Source of the DNA: Karalla daura
Lineage: Eukaryota > Chordata > Actinopteri > Chaetodontiformes > Leiognathidae
NCBI GenBank assembly: GCA_029224185.1
Contig: CM055188.1
Coordinates: 22,905,497-22,969,496 of the forward strand
Direction of reading: 5' to 3'
Length of the DNA: 64,000 nucleotides
Position 1 is the stretch's first letter, and every line of letters starts with the position of its first letter. The notes under the pieces are model-generated. The model was not told the DNA's origin. It saw only the letters and a list, made by a program, of their open reading frames with translations, and did no database searches. The position numbers were made by a program, and so were the translations under genes. Of this stretch, positions 36,578-48,100 are shown piece by piece.

Positions 36578-38338
36578 TTAGTTTAAATGTGCCTGCTCAC
36601 CAGGTGAATTTGAGGATTCCCATGCAGCCTGCTTTTCTCTCAGCCGTTTTTTCTTTGCTGCCACGAGTGAAGGATTTGGCTCATTGTCACATGCTGAGAC
36701 GATATGGCCATCCTCCCCACACTGGAAACAGTACCAAGGGCGTGGCTTGCTGCTCATCTTGACAGTGGGATCCTGCTGACTTGTTCCTGTCTTTTTCATG
36801 GAGTGAGCCTCAGCTTTGGCACTAGAAGCACAAGATTTCACTTTCTGTTTAGGCGGTTTCCGATTCTCATTCATCATGCTGTTAAGTTGGGCACTAAGAT
36901 CTGCTACTTGTTTCCTGAGTGTCTCAACTTCGTTGTGATTGTCATAATCAGTTGTAGCATGAGCCGTTTGTAGATGAGACATGACACGCTGTCTATTGGA
37001 AATATTAGCAGGCTTGCTGCAGCCCAAATGTTGCTTCATGCGGCTCATTTTGGCCGCCTTTTTATCCTCTTCTGTCCTTAGTAGCAGCAACAGCTCTGCA
37101 AAAGATGGTGGATTCCTCTTCCTTTGTTCAAGCTGAAGATCGATTATTAAAGCATTTTCCCAACAACCACGGCAGAACTGCTTTAAAAGTTGCTGGTCAA
37201 AGTCATGAGAGGACACACCTCCACGTTTCATGGTTGTGCTCAGAGCCACATGCAACCTCTGCAGAAAAGCAGATGGCTTCTCGCCATCATTTTGAAGTGT
37301 GCTCATAAATCTGGCATAGAGTTCATCTCCATCTTCAACCGCTCCATAGGCGGAGTCCAGTAGTTCTAAATAGACCGAAAGTTCAGCCTGCGGGCCAAGA
37401 TGCTTAGTCATCTCCGAAGCAGGAGGAAGGAGACTGTCTAGGATGCGATGTGTACAATGTGACTTAGATACTGAGGGATCTTTCATAAGGACTTCAACAC
37501 TGGTACGCCATGTGTCGTAATCTACTTCGTTGTTGGGTCTGGGACATCGCCCTGAGAAAGCTCGAAGCCTACCTAGGGTAGCAAGATGCACTGGGCTTTC
37601 ACTGCTGCGGACCACGTGTTCAACCACCACTCGCTGGATGCTTTGGGGATTCACATCAATGGTGGACTGGGTTGTGGCACCGGGGTCAGCAGAAGAAGTC
37701 GGAGACAAGGTTAACTCGGTCAGGTTTTTTGTGAAAATCGCTGAGGTTTGAGTCAGAACTTCATCATGAGAAGCTTTCCTAGCTTCAAGATCAGAAGAGT
37801 CGACAGAATCAGGGCACAAAAAGGGTGAGATATTTTCCTGTTCAAGTGGTTGGACCTGGGTGAGTGGGCTCTCCTTCAGTGAAGGTCCTAAGTGAGGACG
37901 AGGAGAAGAAGGCAAGGTGCGAGCTGCAGTCAACACCAGATGCGCCAGCTCTTCGTCCAGTATCTGCTCTACAGATGTCCCACTCAGCTTGGCAAGGTCA
38001 CACAACTGTTCCATATATGCTTTGGTAGCCTTTTTTCGGGCATCTAATGTATAAACACTTGCTAAGCTCACCACTTCATATACCACATTGGTCTGGGTAG
38101 AGCTCTGAAGCTTAAGAGGCAACAGGGGCTCTAAGGCTTCCATAGCAGTGCTATGTGTGAACTCTGCAATGATGTGTCTGTGAAAGTCTGATTTGGGATC
38201 ATCTATTCGGAAAAAACGATTAATCGAACCATATTTCTGAAGGTGGTTAGATACTTCATCATCACCATCTCTCTCAGTTAACCCACTAACCACTACAGAG
38301 CAGGGGATTTCAATGGATTCCCGCATTACTACTTCCAT
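36578..38338 (-). CDS. Gag polyprotein, PNMA-like (586 aa)
   Basis: Structural protein expected to form the capsid shell and package the element's RNA. Residues about 11-95 look like the RNA-recognition-motif-like N-terminal domain of PNMA-type Gags (VVVSGL strand, YGSINRFF, IIAEF). Residues about 258-425 fit the two-lobed PNMA/Ty3 capsid: FSG at 261-263, DYDTW at 273-277, GEKPSAFLQRL at 352-362, and DQQLLKQFCRG at 381-391. Residues 467-492 may form a coiled coil. A CCHC zinc knuckle at C537, C540, H545 and C550 (CX2CX4HX4C) would bind RNA. The frame is full length with no break. PNMA genes of mammals are known to be domesticated Ty3/gypsy gag genes, so this element belongs to or near the source lineage. 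It ends two codons after a slippery site leading into pol. Start chosen as the first ATG; a second Met at residue 5 is possible. Confidence 0.9.
   Translation of the reverse strand: MEVVMRESIEIPCSVVVSGLTERDGDDEVSNHLQKYGSINRFFRIDDPKSDFHRHIIAEFTHSTAMEALEPLLPLKLQSSTQTNVVYEVVSLASVYTLDARKKATKAYMEQLCDLAKLSGTSVEQILDEELAHLVLTAARTLPSSPRPHLGPSLKESPLTQVQPLEQENISPFLCPDSVDSSDLEARKASHDEVLTQTSAIFTKNLTELTLSPTSSADPGATTQSTIDVNPQSIQRVVVEHVVRSSESPVHLATLGRLRAFSGRCPRPNNEVDYDTWRTSVEVLMKDPSVSKSHCTHRILDSLLPPASEMTKHLGPQAELSVYLELLDSAYGAVEDGDELYARFMSTLQNDGEKPSAFLQRLHVALSTTMKRGGVSSHDFDQQLLKQFCRGCWENALIIDLQLEQRKRNPPSFAELLLLLRTEEDKKAAKMSRMKQHLGCSKPANISNRQRVMSHLQTAHATTDYDNHNEVETLRKQVADLSAQLNSMMNENRKPPKQKVKSCASSAKAEAHSMKKTGTSQQDPTVKMSSKPRPWYCFQCGEDGHIVSACDNEPNPSLVAAKKKRLREKQAAWESSNSPGEQAHLN
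36581..36587 (-). promoter_or_regulatory. Programmed -1 frameshift site TTTAAAC at gag end
   Basis: On the minus strand the last two gag sense codons are TTA AAC, preceded by T, forming the canonical X-XXY-YYZ heptamer T-TTA-AAC immediately before the TAA stop (36578-36580). A one-base backward slip enters the pol frame, which is open from here with no stop before the pol Met at 36554. Downstream, ACTTCC (36567-36572) can pair with GGGAGT (36547-36552), and GGGAC in the loop (36557-36561) with GTCCC (36525-36529), giving a possible H-type pseudoknot 8 nt after the heptamer. The heptamer is seen directly; the pseudoknot is inference. Confidence 0.8.
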
Positions 38339-38464
38339 TTTGCCGTATCTGATATGTCTATTTAATTTTCGAGAAATCTAGTTTTAATAGTAGCAACTTG
38401 TACACATAAAACAACTTAGACAATTACACTTTCAACTGGGCTCTCCTGGCTAGCTCGCCAAATC
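38339..38464 (-). other. Leader between 5' LTR and gag
   Basis: A 126 bp leader contains the primer-binding site. No upstream ATG frame of note. The gag ATG at 38338 is the first long-frame start. Confidence 0.6.
38443..38460 (-). promoter_or_regulatory. Primer-binding site, tRNA-Arg type
   Basis: On the minus strand, four bases after the LTR end, comes TGGCGAGCTAGCCAGGAG. Its complement matches the 3' end of vertebrate tRNA-Arg(ACG) plus CCA as I remember it (ending CTCCTGGCTGGCTCG-CCA) at 17 of 18 positions. This is where minus-strand DNA synthesis would be primed. Confidence 0.7.
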
Positions 38465-40061
38465 TGTAACCCTTTTGCAGTTTAGTATGCAGAGTACAGG
38501 TAAGTAAAAGAATGTATAGAAATAGAAAATGTATAGAAATGGAAAATGTATAGAAATGGACCAGTATCAGAAGACCATGTTACCAAGAGCCCTAATAATA
38601 ATAAACAAGGAAAACAACAATGAGAGAAGTTTTATATGGCTAATTATTATTAGTTAATACACAATAAACATACGACATGGCATTTATAAGACAGATACAA
38701 AAAATAACAAAGCCGGCAAATAAACCCTTTTTCTTTTCAAATATATATCGTTGGGGCCCGTGTTTCTTCTGATCTGTGTATCAAGTGTGTTGTTTCCGTT
38801 TTTTCCTACCACACTGTCCGTGAGGAAAGGTGGATGAATTCTTCAACAACTGAGCTCAATCTCCGTGGTTTCACTGTAGCTCGCCACCCAGCTCACGCTG
38901 GGATTCTTAGGATCTTGGGATCTGGACTAGCTGTGGAACCTCACTCCATCCCAACTGGAAGCTCCCCGCTGGATGATGAAGTGTGGCTGGGATCTCATTC
39001 AAAATCACAGAACAAGAAAGAAGAAACAAAAAGAAAGAGAGAAAAAAAAAAAAAAAAAACCTGACCTACAAAGAGGTCAAAGGAGATCCAAATTATCACA
39101 AATCCATAACACTCCTTTGCATTATGTTGATCAAATTAGACTTCCGTACATTTACAGTTACATTAACAACAAATTATACATCTTACAGGACATACAAGTA
39201 TTACATTCAATCCAGTGAAACTTATGGCAATTTAAAGGCATTAGAGCTAAATGTGCTTAATCGTCTCCCTCAGCACCGGTAACCATGAGAAACTGCACTA
39301 AACATTTACCTCTTTAATCACCACAAGCACACAGTCTCACACAACAGTCTCATCTTCTCAACTTATTTAGTCAACAATAGTTTAGAAAAATATCCCTGAC
39401 ACTAAATGAACTAAGTGGATATTGATACTAGTGCATCAAGTAACTGAATGTTCACTCACCGAGTGATCAGCTAGATACGCGTTTTTCCAGCGCGAACCCT
39501 CGCTAGATCGGTGTGAAAACCATCCGGTCTCACAGTGCTTCAAAAATCTAAACATCAACAATACATCTATTAACCAACGTTTAACATCAGAAAGAATGAA
39601 TAGAACTCCGTCCAAAACCTTATTTTTACAACTTACCAATGGATCATAGAAGATTATATCATATTGATCAGACACACCCGGAGTCACAATCGCGCACATT
39701 GCCGTTCTCCCGGAAAAGGAAACGGGGCGTGGCTACCGGACCTGATCACCTGACTCATAGGGTCTCCCTGATTGGCTAACCCTGAAATCATGGAAGTCAC
39801 TCTATGCTGCCCTCTGCAGCAACTCCTCCTCTCTCTTTTTCTTTCCTTTCCACTATTACTTCCTTTGGTACACAAAATAAAAGTACAAATATATAAAATT
39901 TAAACAAAATACTATCCGCATTTAGAAATGTTAAGCCTTTCTTAGAAAGGCTTTTCCTAATAAACTGCTTTACCTATTACCAGAATTTTAAAGAAAAAAA
40001 ATTCTATTTTTATCTCTTTTTCCTTTTTGTATTCAATATCATCCCTATAACCTAGGTTACA
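38465..40061 (-). repeat. 5' LTR (1597 bp)
   Basis: On the minus strand it starts TGTAACCTAGG and ends GGGTTACA, so its tips form a short inverted repeat. It is long for the superfamily. The matching copy at 30197 is offset by 8268 bp, and by 8267 bp past the poly(A) run at 39042-39059. U3/R/U5 limits and a TATA box could not be placed with confidence. Short frames in it (up to 149 codons on the other strand) occur identically in both LTRs and show no family. Confidence 0.95.
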
Positions 40062-40065
40062 CAGG
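40062..40065. other. Target-site duplication CAGG, right
   Basis: Second copy of the 4 bp duplication. Four bases fit Ty3/gypsy-type integration, which gives 4-6 bp. Confidence 0.9.
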
Positions 40066-40331
40066 GGTCAAAGATTTGGGGGTGTCCACCTTTATCACAC
40101 TGTATTAGAACTGTTCTATCCAGTGTAATCCTCTTTCTGCACGATATGTGCATTTTCAATAAAAATCACTTGGTTAAAACGTCACTTTTTTAATAAAAAT
40201 CACTTGGACAACTGTTGTATTTATTGATTGATTCATTGACTGATGGTTGGTTGCTATGTGGGTGATTGCTTACTTAATTGATTTGTTCATCAAGTTCTGG
40301 TTGAATTCAATTTCTCAGCATATTTAGTTGC

Positions 40332-42192
40332 GTGATCATGTATGATTTTCATTTGGCTGCTCTTTTTTCTGCACTCGCTTTTCTGTGGCCACATTTGACT
40401 TTTGGCAGTTACTTTTTTCATCTTGGAATCGGTAAGTGGCATTTCTCTGCATTTTCAATCAAATCATCCTGTTTTGTACTACCTCCTCTCTCTGTCTTCT
40501 TCAGATACTCCTGCTCATGGAGCTATGAAGTTACATTTGCGCGTGTGCACGGCCTTCAGCACCAGCCACATGTTCTGTCACCTTCACCTGACGGTTTTTC
40601 ACTTGACTTTTCATTTCCTCAATGACATCCCTGTTTGCATTTTTGCATTGTTTTGGTCTTGGTGATTTTCCTCAGCTAATGCAGGGGTCAAAGGGTAGGG
40701 GTTGTCCACCTTATACACACTGTATTAGAACTGTTCTATCCAGTGTAATCCTCTTTCTGCACGATATGTGCATTTTCAATAAAAATCACTTGGTTAAAAC
40801 GTCACTTTTTTAATAAAAATAACTTGGACAACTGTTGTATTTATTGATTGATTCATTGACTGATGGTTGGTTGCTATGTGGGTGATTGCTTACTTGATTG
40901 ATTTGTTCATCAAGCTCCGGTTGAATTCAATTTCTCAGCATATTTAGATTCGTGATCATGTATGATTTTCATTTGGCTGCTCTTTTTTCTGCACTCGCTT
41001 TTCTGTGGCCACATTTGACTTTTGGCAGTTACTTTTTTCATCTTGGAATCGGTAAGTGGCATTTCTCTGCATTTTCAATCAAATCATCCTGTTTTGTACT
41101 AACTCCTCTCTCTGTCTTCTTCAGATACTCCTGCTCATGGAGCTATGAAGTTACATTTGCGCGTGTGCACAGCCTTCAGCACCAGCGACATGTTCTGTCA
41201 CCTTCACCTGACGGTTTTTCACTTGACTTTTCATTTCCTCAATGACATCCCTGTTTGCATTTTTGCATTGTTTTGGTCTTGGTGATTTTCCTCAGCTAAT
41301 GCAGGGGTCAAAGGGTAGGGGTTGTCCACCTTATACACACTGTATTAGAACTGTTCTATCCAGTGTAATCCTCTTTCTGCACGATATGTGCATTTTCAAT
41401 AAAAATCACTTGGTTAAAACGTCACTTTTTTAATAAAAATAACTTGGACAACTGTTGTATTTATTGATTGATTCATTGACTGATGGTTGGTTGCTATGTG
41501 GGTGATTGCTTACTTAATTGATTTGTTCATCAAGTTCTGGTTGAATTCAATTTCTCAGCATAGTTAGATGCGTGATCATGTATGATTTTCATTTGGCTGC
41601 TCTTTTTTCTGCACTCGCTTTTCTGTGGCCACATTTGACTTTTGGCAGTTACTTTTTTCATCTTGGAATCGGTAAGTGGCATTTCTCTGCATTTTCAATC
41701 AAATCATCCTGTTTTGTACTAACTCCTCTCTCTGTCTTCTTCAGATACTCCTGCTCATGGAGCTATGAAGTTACATTTGCGCGTGTGCACGGCCTTCAGC
41801 CCCAGCCACATGTTCTGTCACCTTCACCTGACGGTTTTTCACTTGACTTTTCATTTCCTCAATGACATCCCTGTTTGCATTTTTGCATTGTTTTGGTCTT
41901 GGTGATTTTCCTCAGCTAATGCAGGGGTCAAAGGGTAGGGGGTGTCCACCTTTATCACACTGTATTAGAACTGTTCTATCCAGTGTAATCCTCTTTCTGC
42001 ACGATATGTGCATTTTCAATAAAAATCACTTGGTTAAAACGTCACTTTTTTAATAAAAATAACTTGGACAACTGTTGTATTTATTGATTGACTCATTGAC
42101 TGACTTCTTGGTTGCTATGTGGGTGATTGCTTACTTGATTGGTTTGTTCATCACTTTCTGGGTGAATTCAGTTTCTCAGCCTATTTAGATGC
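40332..42192 (+). repeat. Third copy of the 1862 bp trimer, right of the LTR element
   Basis: The same order of marker variants is present: 'gtactacctcc' at about 40470, 'accagcgacatg' at about 41175 and 'cttcagccccagcc' at about 41795. The unit after it (42193 on) matches the one interrupted by the retrotransposon (29843 on). The array on both sides of the element is therefore a duplicated block. Confidence 0.8.
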
Positions 42193-45100
42193 GTGATCAT
42201 GTATGATTTTCACTTGGCTGCTCTTTTTTCTGCACTCGCTTTTCTGTGGCCACATTTGACTTTTGGCAGTTACTTTTTTCATCTTGGAATCGGTAAGTGG
42301 CATTTCTCTGCATTTTCAATCAAATCATCCTGTTTTGTACTAACTCTTCTCTCTGTCTTCTTCAGATACTCCTGCTCATGGAGCTATGAAGTTACATTTG
42401 CGCGTGTGCACAGCCTTCAGCACCAGCCACATGTTCTGTCACCTTCACCTGACGGTTTTTCACTTGACTTTTCATTTCCTCAATGACATACCTGTTTGCA
42501 TTTTTGCATTGTTTTGGTCTTGGTAATTTTCCTCAGCTAATGCAGGGGTCAAAGATTTGGGGGTGTCCACCTTTATCACACTGTATTAGAACTGTTCTAT
42601 CCAGTGTAATCCTCTTTCTGCACGATATGTGCATTTTCAATAAAAATCACTTGGTTAAAACGTCACTTTTTTAATAAAAATAACTTGGACAACTGTTGTA
42701 TTTATTGATTGATTCATTGACTGATGGTTGGTTTCTATGTGGGTGATTGCTTACTTGATTGGTTTGTTCATCAAGTTCTGGTTGAATTCAATTTCTCAGC
42801 ATATTTAGATGCGTGATCATGTTTGAGATTCATTTGGCTGCTCTTTTTTCTGCACTCGCTTTTCTGTGGCCACATTTGACTTTTGGCAGTTACTTCTTTC
42901 ATCTTGGAATCGGTAAGTGGCATTTCTCTGCATTTTCAATCAAATCATCCTGTTTTGTACTCACTCTTCTCTCTGTCTTCTTCAGATACTCCTGCTCATG
43001 GAGCTATGAAGTTACATTTGCGCGTGTGCACGGCCTTCAGCACCAGCCACATGTTCTGTCACCTTCAGCTGACGGTTTTTCACTTGACTTTTCATTTCCT
43101 CAATGACATCCCTGTTTGCATTTTTGCATTGTTTTGGTCTTGGTGATTTTCCTCAGCTAATGCAGGGGTCAAAGGGTAGGGGGTGTCCACCTTTATCACA
43201 CTGTATTAGAACTGTTCTATCCAGTGTAATCCTCTTTCTGCACGATATGTGCATTTTCAATAAAAATCACTTGGTTCAAAAAAATCACTTTTTTAATAAA
43301 AATCACTTGGACAACTGTTGTATTTATTGATTGATTCATTGACTGATGGTTGGTTGCTATGTGGGTGATTGCTTACTTAATTGATTTGTTCATCAAGTTC
43401 TGGTTGAATTCAATTTCTCAGCATATTTAGTTGCGTGATCATGTATGATTTTCATTTGGCTGCTCTTTTTTCTGCACTCGCTTTTCTGTGGCCACATTTG
43501 ACTTTTGGCAGTTACTTTTTTCATCTTGGAATCGGTAAGTGGCATTTCTCTGCATTTTCAATCAAATCATCCTGTTTTGTACTAACTCCTCTCTCTGTCT
43601 TCTTCAGATACTCCTGCTCATGGAGCTATGAAGTTACATTTGCGCGTGTGCACAGCCTTCAGCACCAGCCACATGTTCTGTCACCTTCACCTGACGGTTT
43701 TTCACTTGACTTTTCATTTCCTCAATGACATCCCTGTTTGCATTTTTGCATTGTTTTGGTCTTGGTGATTTTCCTCAGCTAATGCAGGGGTCAAAGGGTA
43801 GGGGGTGTCCACCTTATACACACTGTATTAGAACTGTTCTATCCAGTGTAATCCTCTTTCTGCACGATATGTGCATTTTCAATAAAAATCACTTGGTTAA
43901 AACGTCACTTTTTTAATAAAAATAACTTGGACAAATGTTGTATTTATTGATTGATTCATTGACTGATGGTTGGTTGCTATGTGGGTGATTGCTTACTTAA
44001 TTGATTTGTTCATCAAGTTCTGGTTGAATTCAATTTCTCAGCATAGTTAGATGCGTGATCATGTATGATTTTCATTTGGCTGCTCTTTTTTCTGCACTCG
44101 CTTTTCTGTGGCCACATTTGACTTTTGGCAGTTACTTTTTTCATCTTGGAATCGGTAAGTGGCATTTCTCTGCATTTTCAATCAAATCATCCTGTTTTGT
44201 ACTAACTCCTCTCTCTGTCTTCTTCAGATACTCCTGCTCATGGAGCTATGAAGTTACATTTGCGCGTGTGCACGGCCTTCAGCCCCAGCCACATGTTCTG
44301 TCACCTTCACCTGACGGTTTTTCACTTGACTTTTCATTTCCTCAATGACATCCCTGTTTGCATTTTTGCATTGTTTTGGTCTTGGTGATTTTCCTCAGCT
44401 AATGCAGGGGTCAAAGGGTAGGGGGTGTCCACCTTTATCACACTGTATTAGAACTGTTCTATCCAGTGTAATCCTCTTTCTGCACGATATGTGCATTTTC
44501 AATAAAAATCACTTGGTTAAAACGTCACTTTTTTAATAAAAATAACTTGGACAACTGTTGTATTTATTGATTGACTCATTGACTGACTTCTTGGTTGCTA
44601 TGTGGGTGATTGCTTACTTGATTGGTTTGTTCATCACTTTCTGGGTGAATTCAGTTTCTCAGCCTATTTAGATGCGTGATCATGTATGATTTTCACTTGG
44701 CTGCTCTTTTTTCTGCACTCGCTTTTCTGTGGCCACATTTGACTTTTGGCAGTTACTTTTTTCATCTTGGAATCGGTAAGTGGCATTTCTCTGCATTTTC
44801 AATCAAATCATCCTGTTTTGTACTAACTCTTCTCTCTGTCTTCTTCAGATACTCCTGCTCATGGAGCTATGAAGTTACATTTGCGCGTGTGCACAGCCTT
44901 CAGCACCAGCCACATGTTCTGTCACCTTCACCTGACGGTTTTTCACTTGACTTTTCATTTCCTCAATGACATACCTGTTTGCATTTTTGCATTGTTTTGG
45001 TCTTGGTAATTTTCCTCAGCTAATGCAGGGGTCAAAGATTTGGGGGTGTCCACCTTTATCACACTGTATTAGAACTGTTCTATCCAGTGTAATCCTCTTT

Positions 45101-48100
45101 CTGCACGATATGTGCATTTTCAATAAAAATCACTTGGTTAAAACGTCACTTTTTTAATAAAAATAACTTGGACAACTGTTGTATTTATTGATTGATTCAT
45201 TGACTGATGGTTGGTTTCTATGTGGGTGATTGCTTACTTGATTGGTTTGTTCATCAAGTTCTGGTTGAATTCAATTTCTCAGCATATTTAGATGCGTGAT
45301 CATGTATGAGATTCATTTGGCTGCTCTTTTTTCTGCACTCGCTTTTCTGTGGCCACATTTGACTTTTGGCAGTTACTTCTTTCATCTTGGAATCGGTAAG
45401 TGGCATTTCTCTGCATTTTCAATCAAATCATCCTGTTTTGTACTAACTCTTCTCTCTGTCTTCTTCAGATACTCCTGCTCATGGAGCTATGAAGTTACAT
45501 TTGCGCGTGTGCACAGCCTTCAGCACCAGCCACATGTTCTGTCACCTTCACCTGACGGTTTTTCACTTGACTTTTCATTTCCTCAATGTCATCCCTGTTT
45601 GCATTTTTGCATTGTTTTGGTCTTGGTGATTTTCCTCAGCTAATGCAGGGGTCAAAGGGTAGGGGTTGTCCACCTTATACACACTGTATTAGAACTGTTC
45701 TATCCAGTGTAATCCTCTTTCTGCACGATATGTGCATTTTCAATAAAAATCACTTGGTTAAAACGTCACTTTTTTAATAAAAATAACTTGGACAACTGTT
45801 GTATTTATTGATTGATTCATTGACTGATGGTTGGTTGCTATGTGGGTGATTGCTTACTTGATTGATTTGTTCATCAAGCTCCGGTTGAATTCAATTTCTC
45901 AGCATATTTAGATTCGTGATCATGTATGATTTTCATTTGGCTGCTCTTTTTTCTGCACTCGCTTTTCTGTGGCCACATTTGACTTTTGGCAGTTACTTTT
46001 TTCATCTTGGAATCGGTAAGTGGCATTTCTCTGCATTTTCAATCAAATCATCCTGTTTTGTACTAACTCCTCTCTCTGTCTTCTTCAGATACTCCTGCTC
46101 ATGGAGCTATGAAGTTACATTTGCGCGTGTGCACAGCCTTCAGCACCAGCCACATGTTCTGTCACCTTCACCTGACGGTTTTTCACTTGACTTTTCATTT
46201 CCTCAATGACATCCCTGTTTGCATTTTTGCATTGTTTTGGTCTTGGTGATTTTCCTCAGCTAATGCAGGGGTCAAAGGGTAGGGGGTGTCCACCTTATAC
46301 ACACTGTATTAGAACTGTTCTATCCAGTGTAATCCTCTTTCTGCACGATATGTGCATTTTCAATAAAAATCACTTGGTTAAAACGTCACTTTTTTAATAA
46401 AAATAACTTGGACAAATGTTGTATTTATTGATTGATTCATTGACTGATGGTTGGTTGCTATGTGGGTGATTGCTTACTTAATTGATTTGTTCATCAAGTT
46501 CTGGTTGAATTCAATTTCTCAGCATAGTTAGATGCGTGATCATGTATGATTTTCATTTGGCTGCTCTTTTTTCTGCACTCGCTTTTCTGTGGCCACATTT
46601 GACTTTTGGCAGTTACTTTTTTCATCTTGGAATCGGTAAGTGGCATTTCTCTGCATTTTCAATCAAATCATCCTGTTTTGTACTAACTCCTCTCTCTGTC
46701 TTCTTCAGATACTCCTGCTCATGGAGCTATGAAGTTACATTTGCGCGTGTGCACGGCCTTCAGCCCCAGCCACATGTTCTGTCACCTTCACCTGACGGTT
46801 TTTCACTTGACTTTTCATTTCCTCAATGACATCCCTGTTTGCATTTTTGCATTGTTTTGGTCTTGGTGATTTTCCTCAGCTAATGCAGGGGTCAAAGGGT
46901 AGGGGGTGTCCACCTTTATCACACTGTATTAGAACTGTTCTATCCAGTGTAATCCTCTTTCTGCACGATATGTGCATTTTCAATAAAAATCACTTGGTTA
47001 AAACGTCACTTTTTTAATAAAAATAACTTGGACAACTGTTGTATTTATTGATTGACTCATTGACTGACTTCTTGGTTGCTATGTGGGTGATTGCTTACTT
47101 GATTGGTTTGTTCATCACTTTCTGGGTGAATTCAGTTTCTCAGCCTATTTAGATGCGTGATCATGTATGATTTTCACTTGGCTGCTCTTTTTTCTGCACT
47201 CGCTTTTCTGTGGCCACATTTGACTTTTGGCAGTTACTTTTTTCATCTTGGAATCGGTAAGTGGCATTTCTCTGCATTTTCAATCAAATCATCCTGTTTT
47301 GTACTAACTCTTCTCTCTGTCTTCTTCAGATACTCCTGCTCATGGAGCTATGAAGTTACATTTGCGCGTGTGCACAGCCTTCAGCACCAGCCACATGTTC
47401 TGTCACCTTCACCTGACGGTTTTTCACTTGACTTTTCATTTCCTCAATGACATACCTGTTTGCATTTTTGCATTGTTTTGGTCTTGGTAATTTTCCTCAG
47501 CTAATGCAGGGGTCAAAGATTTGGGGGTGTCCACCTTTATCACACTGTATTAGAACTGTTCTATCCAGTGTAATCCTCTTTCTGCACGATATGTGCATTT
47601 TCAATAAAAATCACTTGGTTAAAACGTCACTTTTTTAATAAAAATAACTTGGACAACTGTTGTATTTATTGATTGATTCATTGACTGATGGTTGGTTTCT
47701 ATGTGGGTGATTGCTTACTTGATTGGTTTGTTCATCAAGTTCTGGTTGAATTCAATTTCTCAGCATATTTAGATGCGTGATCATGTATGATTTTCATTTG
47801 GCTGCTCTTTTTTCTGCACTCGCTTTTCTGTGGCCACATTTGACTTTTGGCAGTTACTTCTTTCATCTTGGAATCGGTAAGTGGCATTTCTCTGCATTTT
47901 CAATCAAATCATCCTGTTTTGTACTAACTCTTCTCTCTGTCTTCTTCAGATACTCCTGCTCATGGAGCTATGAAGTTACATTTGCGCGTGTGCACAGCCT
48001 TCAGCACCAGCCACATGTTCTGTCACCTTCACCTGACGGTTTTTCACTTGACTTTTCATTTCCTCAATGACATCCCTGTTTGCATTTTTGCATTGTTTTG

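Larger units (their letters stand above)
30197..40061 (-). mobile_element. Complete Ty3/gypsy LTR retrotransposon, 9865 bp
   Basis: Minus-strand element in the order LTR, primer-binding site, gag, -1 frameshift, pol (protease, reverse transcriptase, RNase H, integrase), polypurine tract, LTR. The integrase follows RNase H, as in Ty3/gypsy. No env-like frame lies between pol and the polypurine tract. Both LTRs start TG and end CA on the element's strand. LTR comparison by eye shows one difference: 19 versus 18 A in a run (plus-strand view). Both main frames are open over full length. The element is therefore young and may be mobile. It lies antisense to the satellite minigenes. Confidence 0.97.

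Noticed and set aside
31951..37751. Plus-strand frames of 60-100 codons opposite gag and pol
   Set aside because: Shadows of the intact minus-strand frames, with no motifs.
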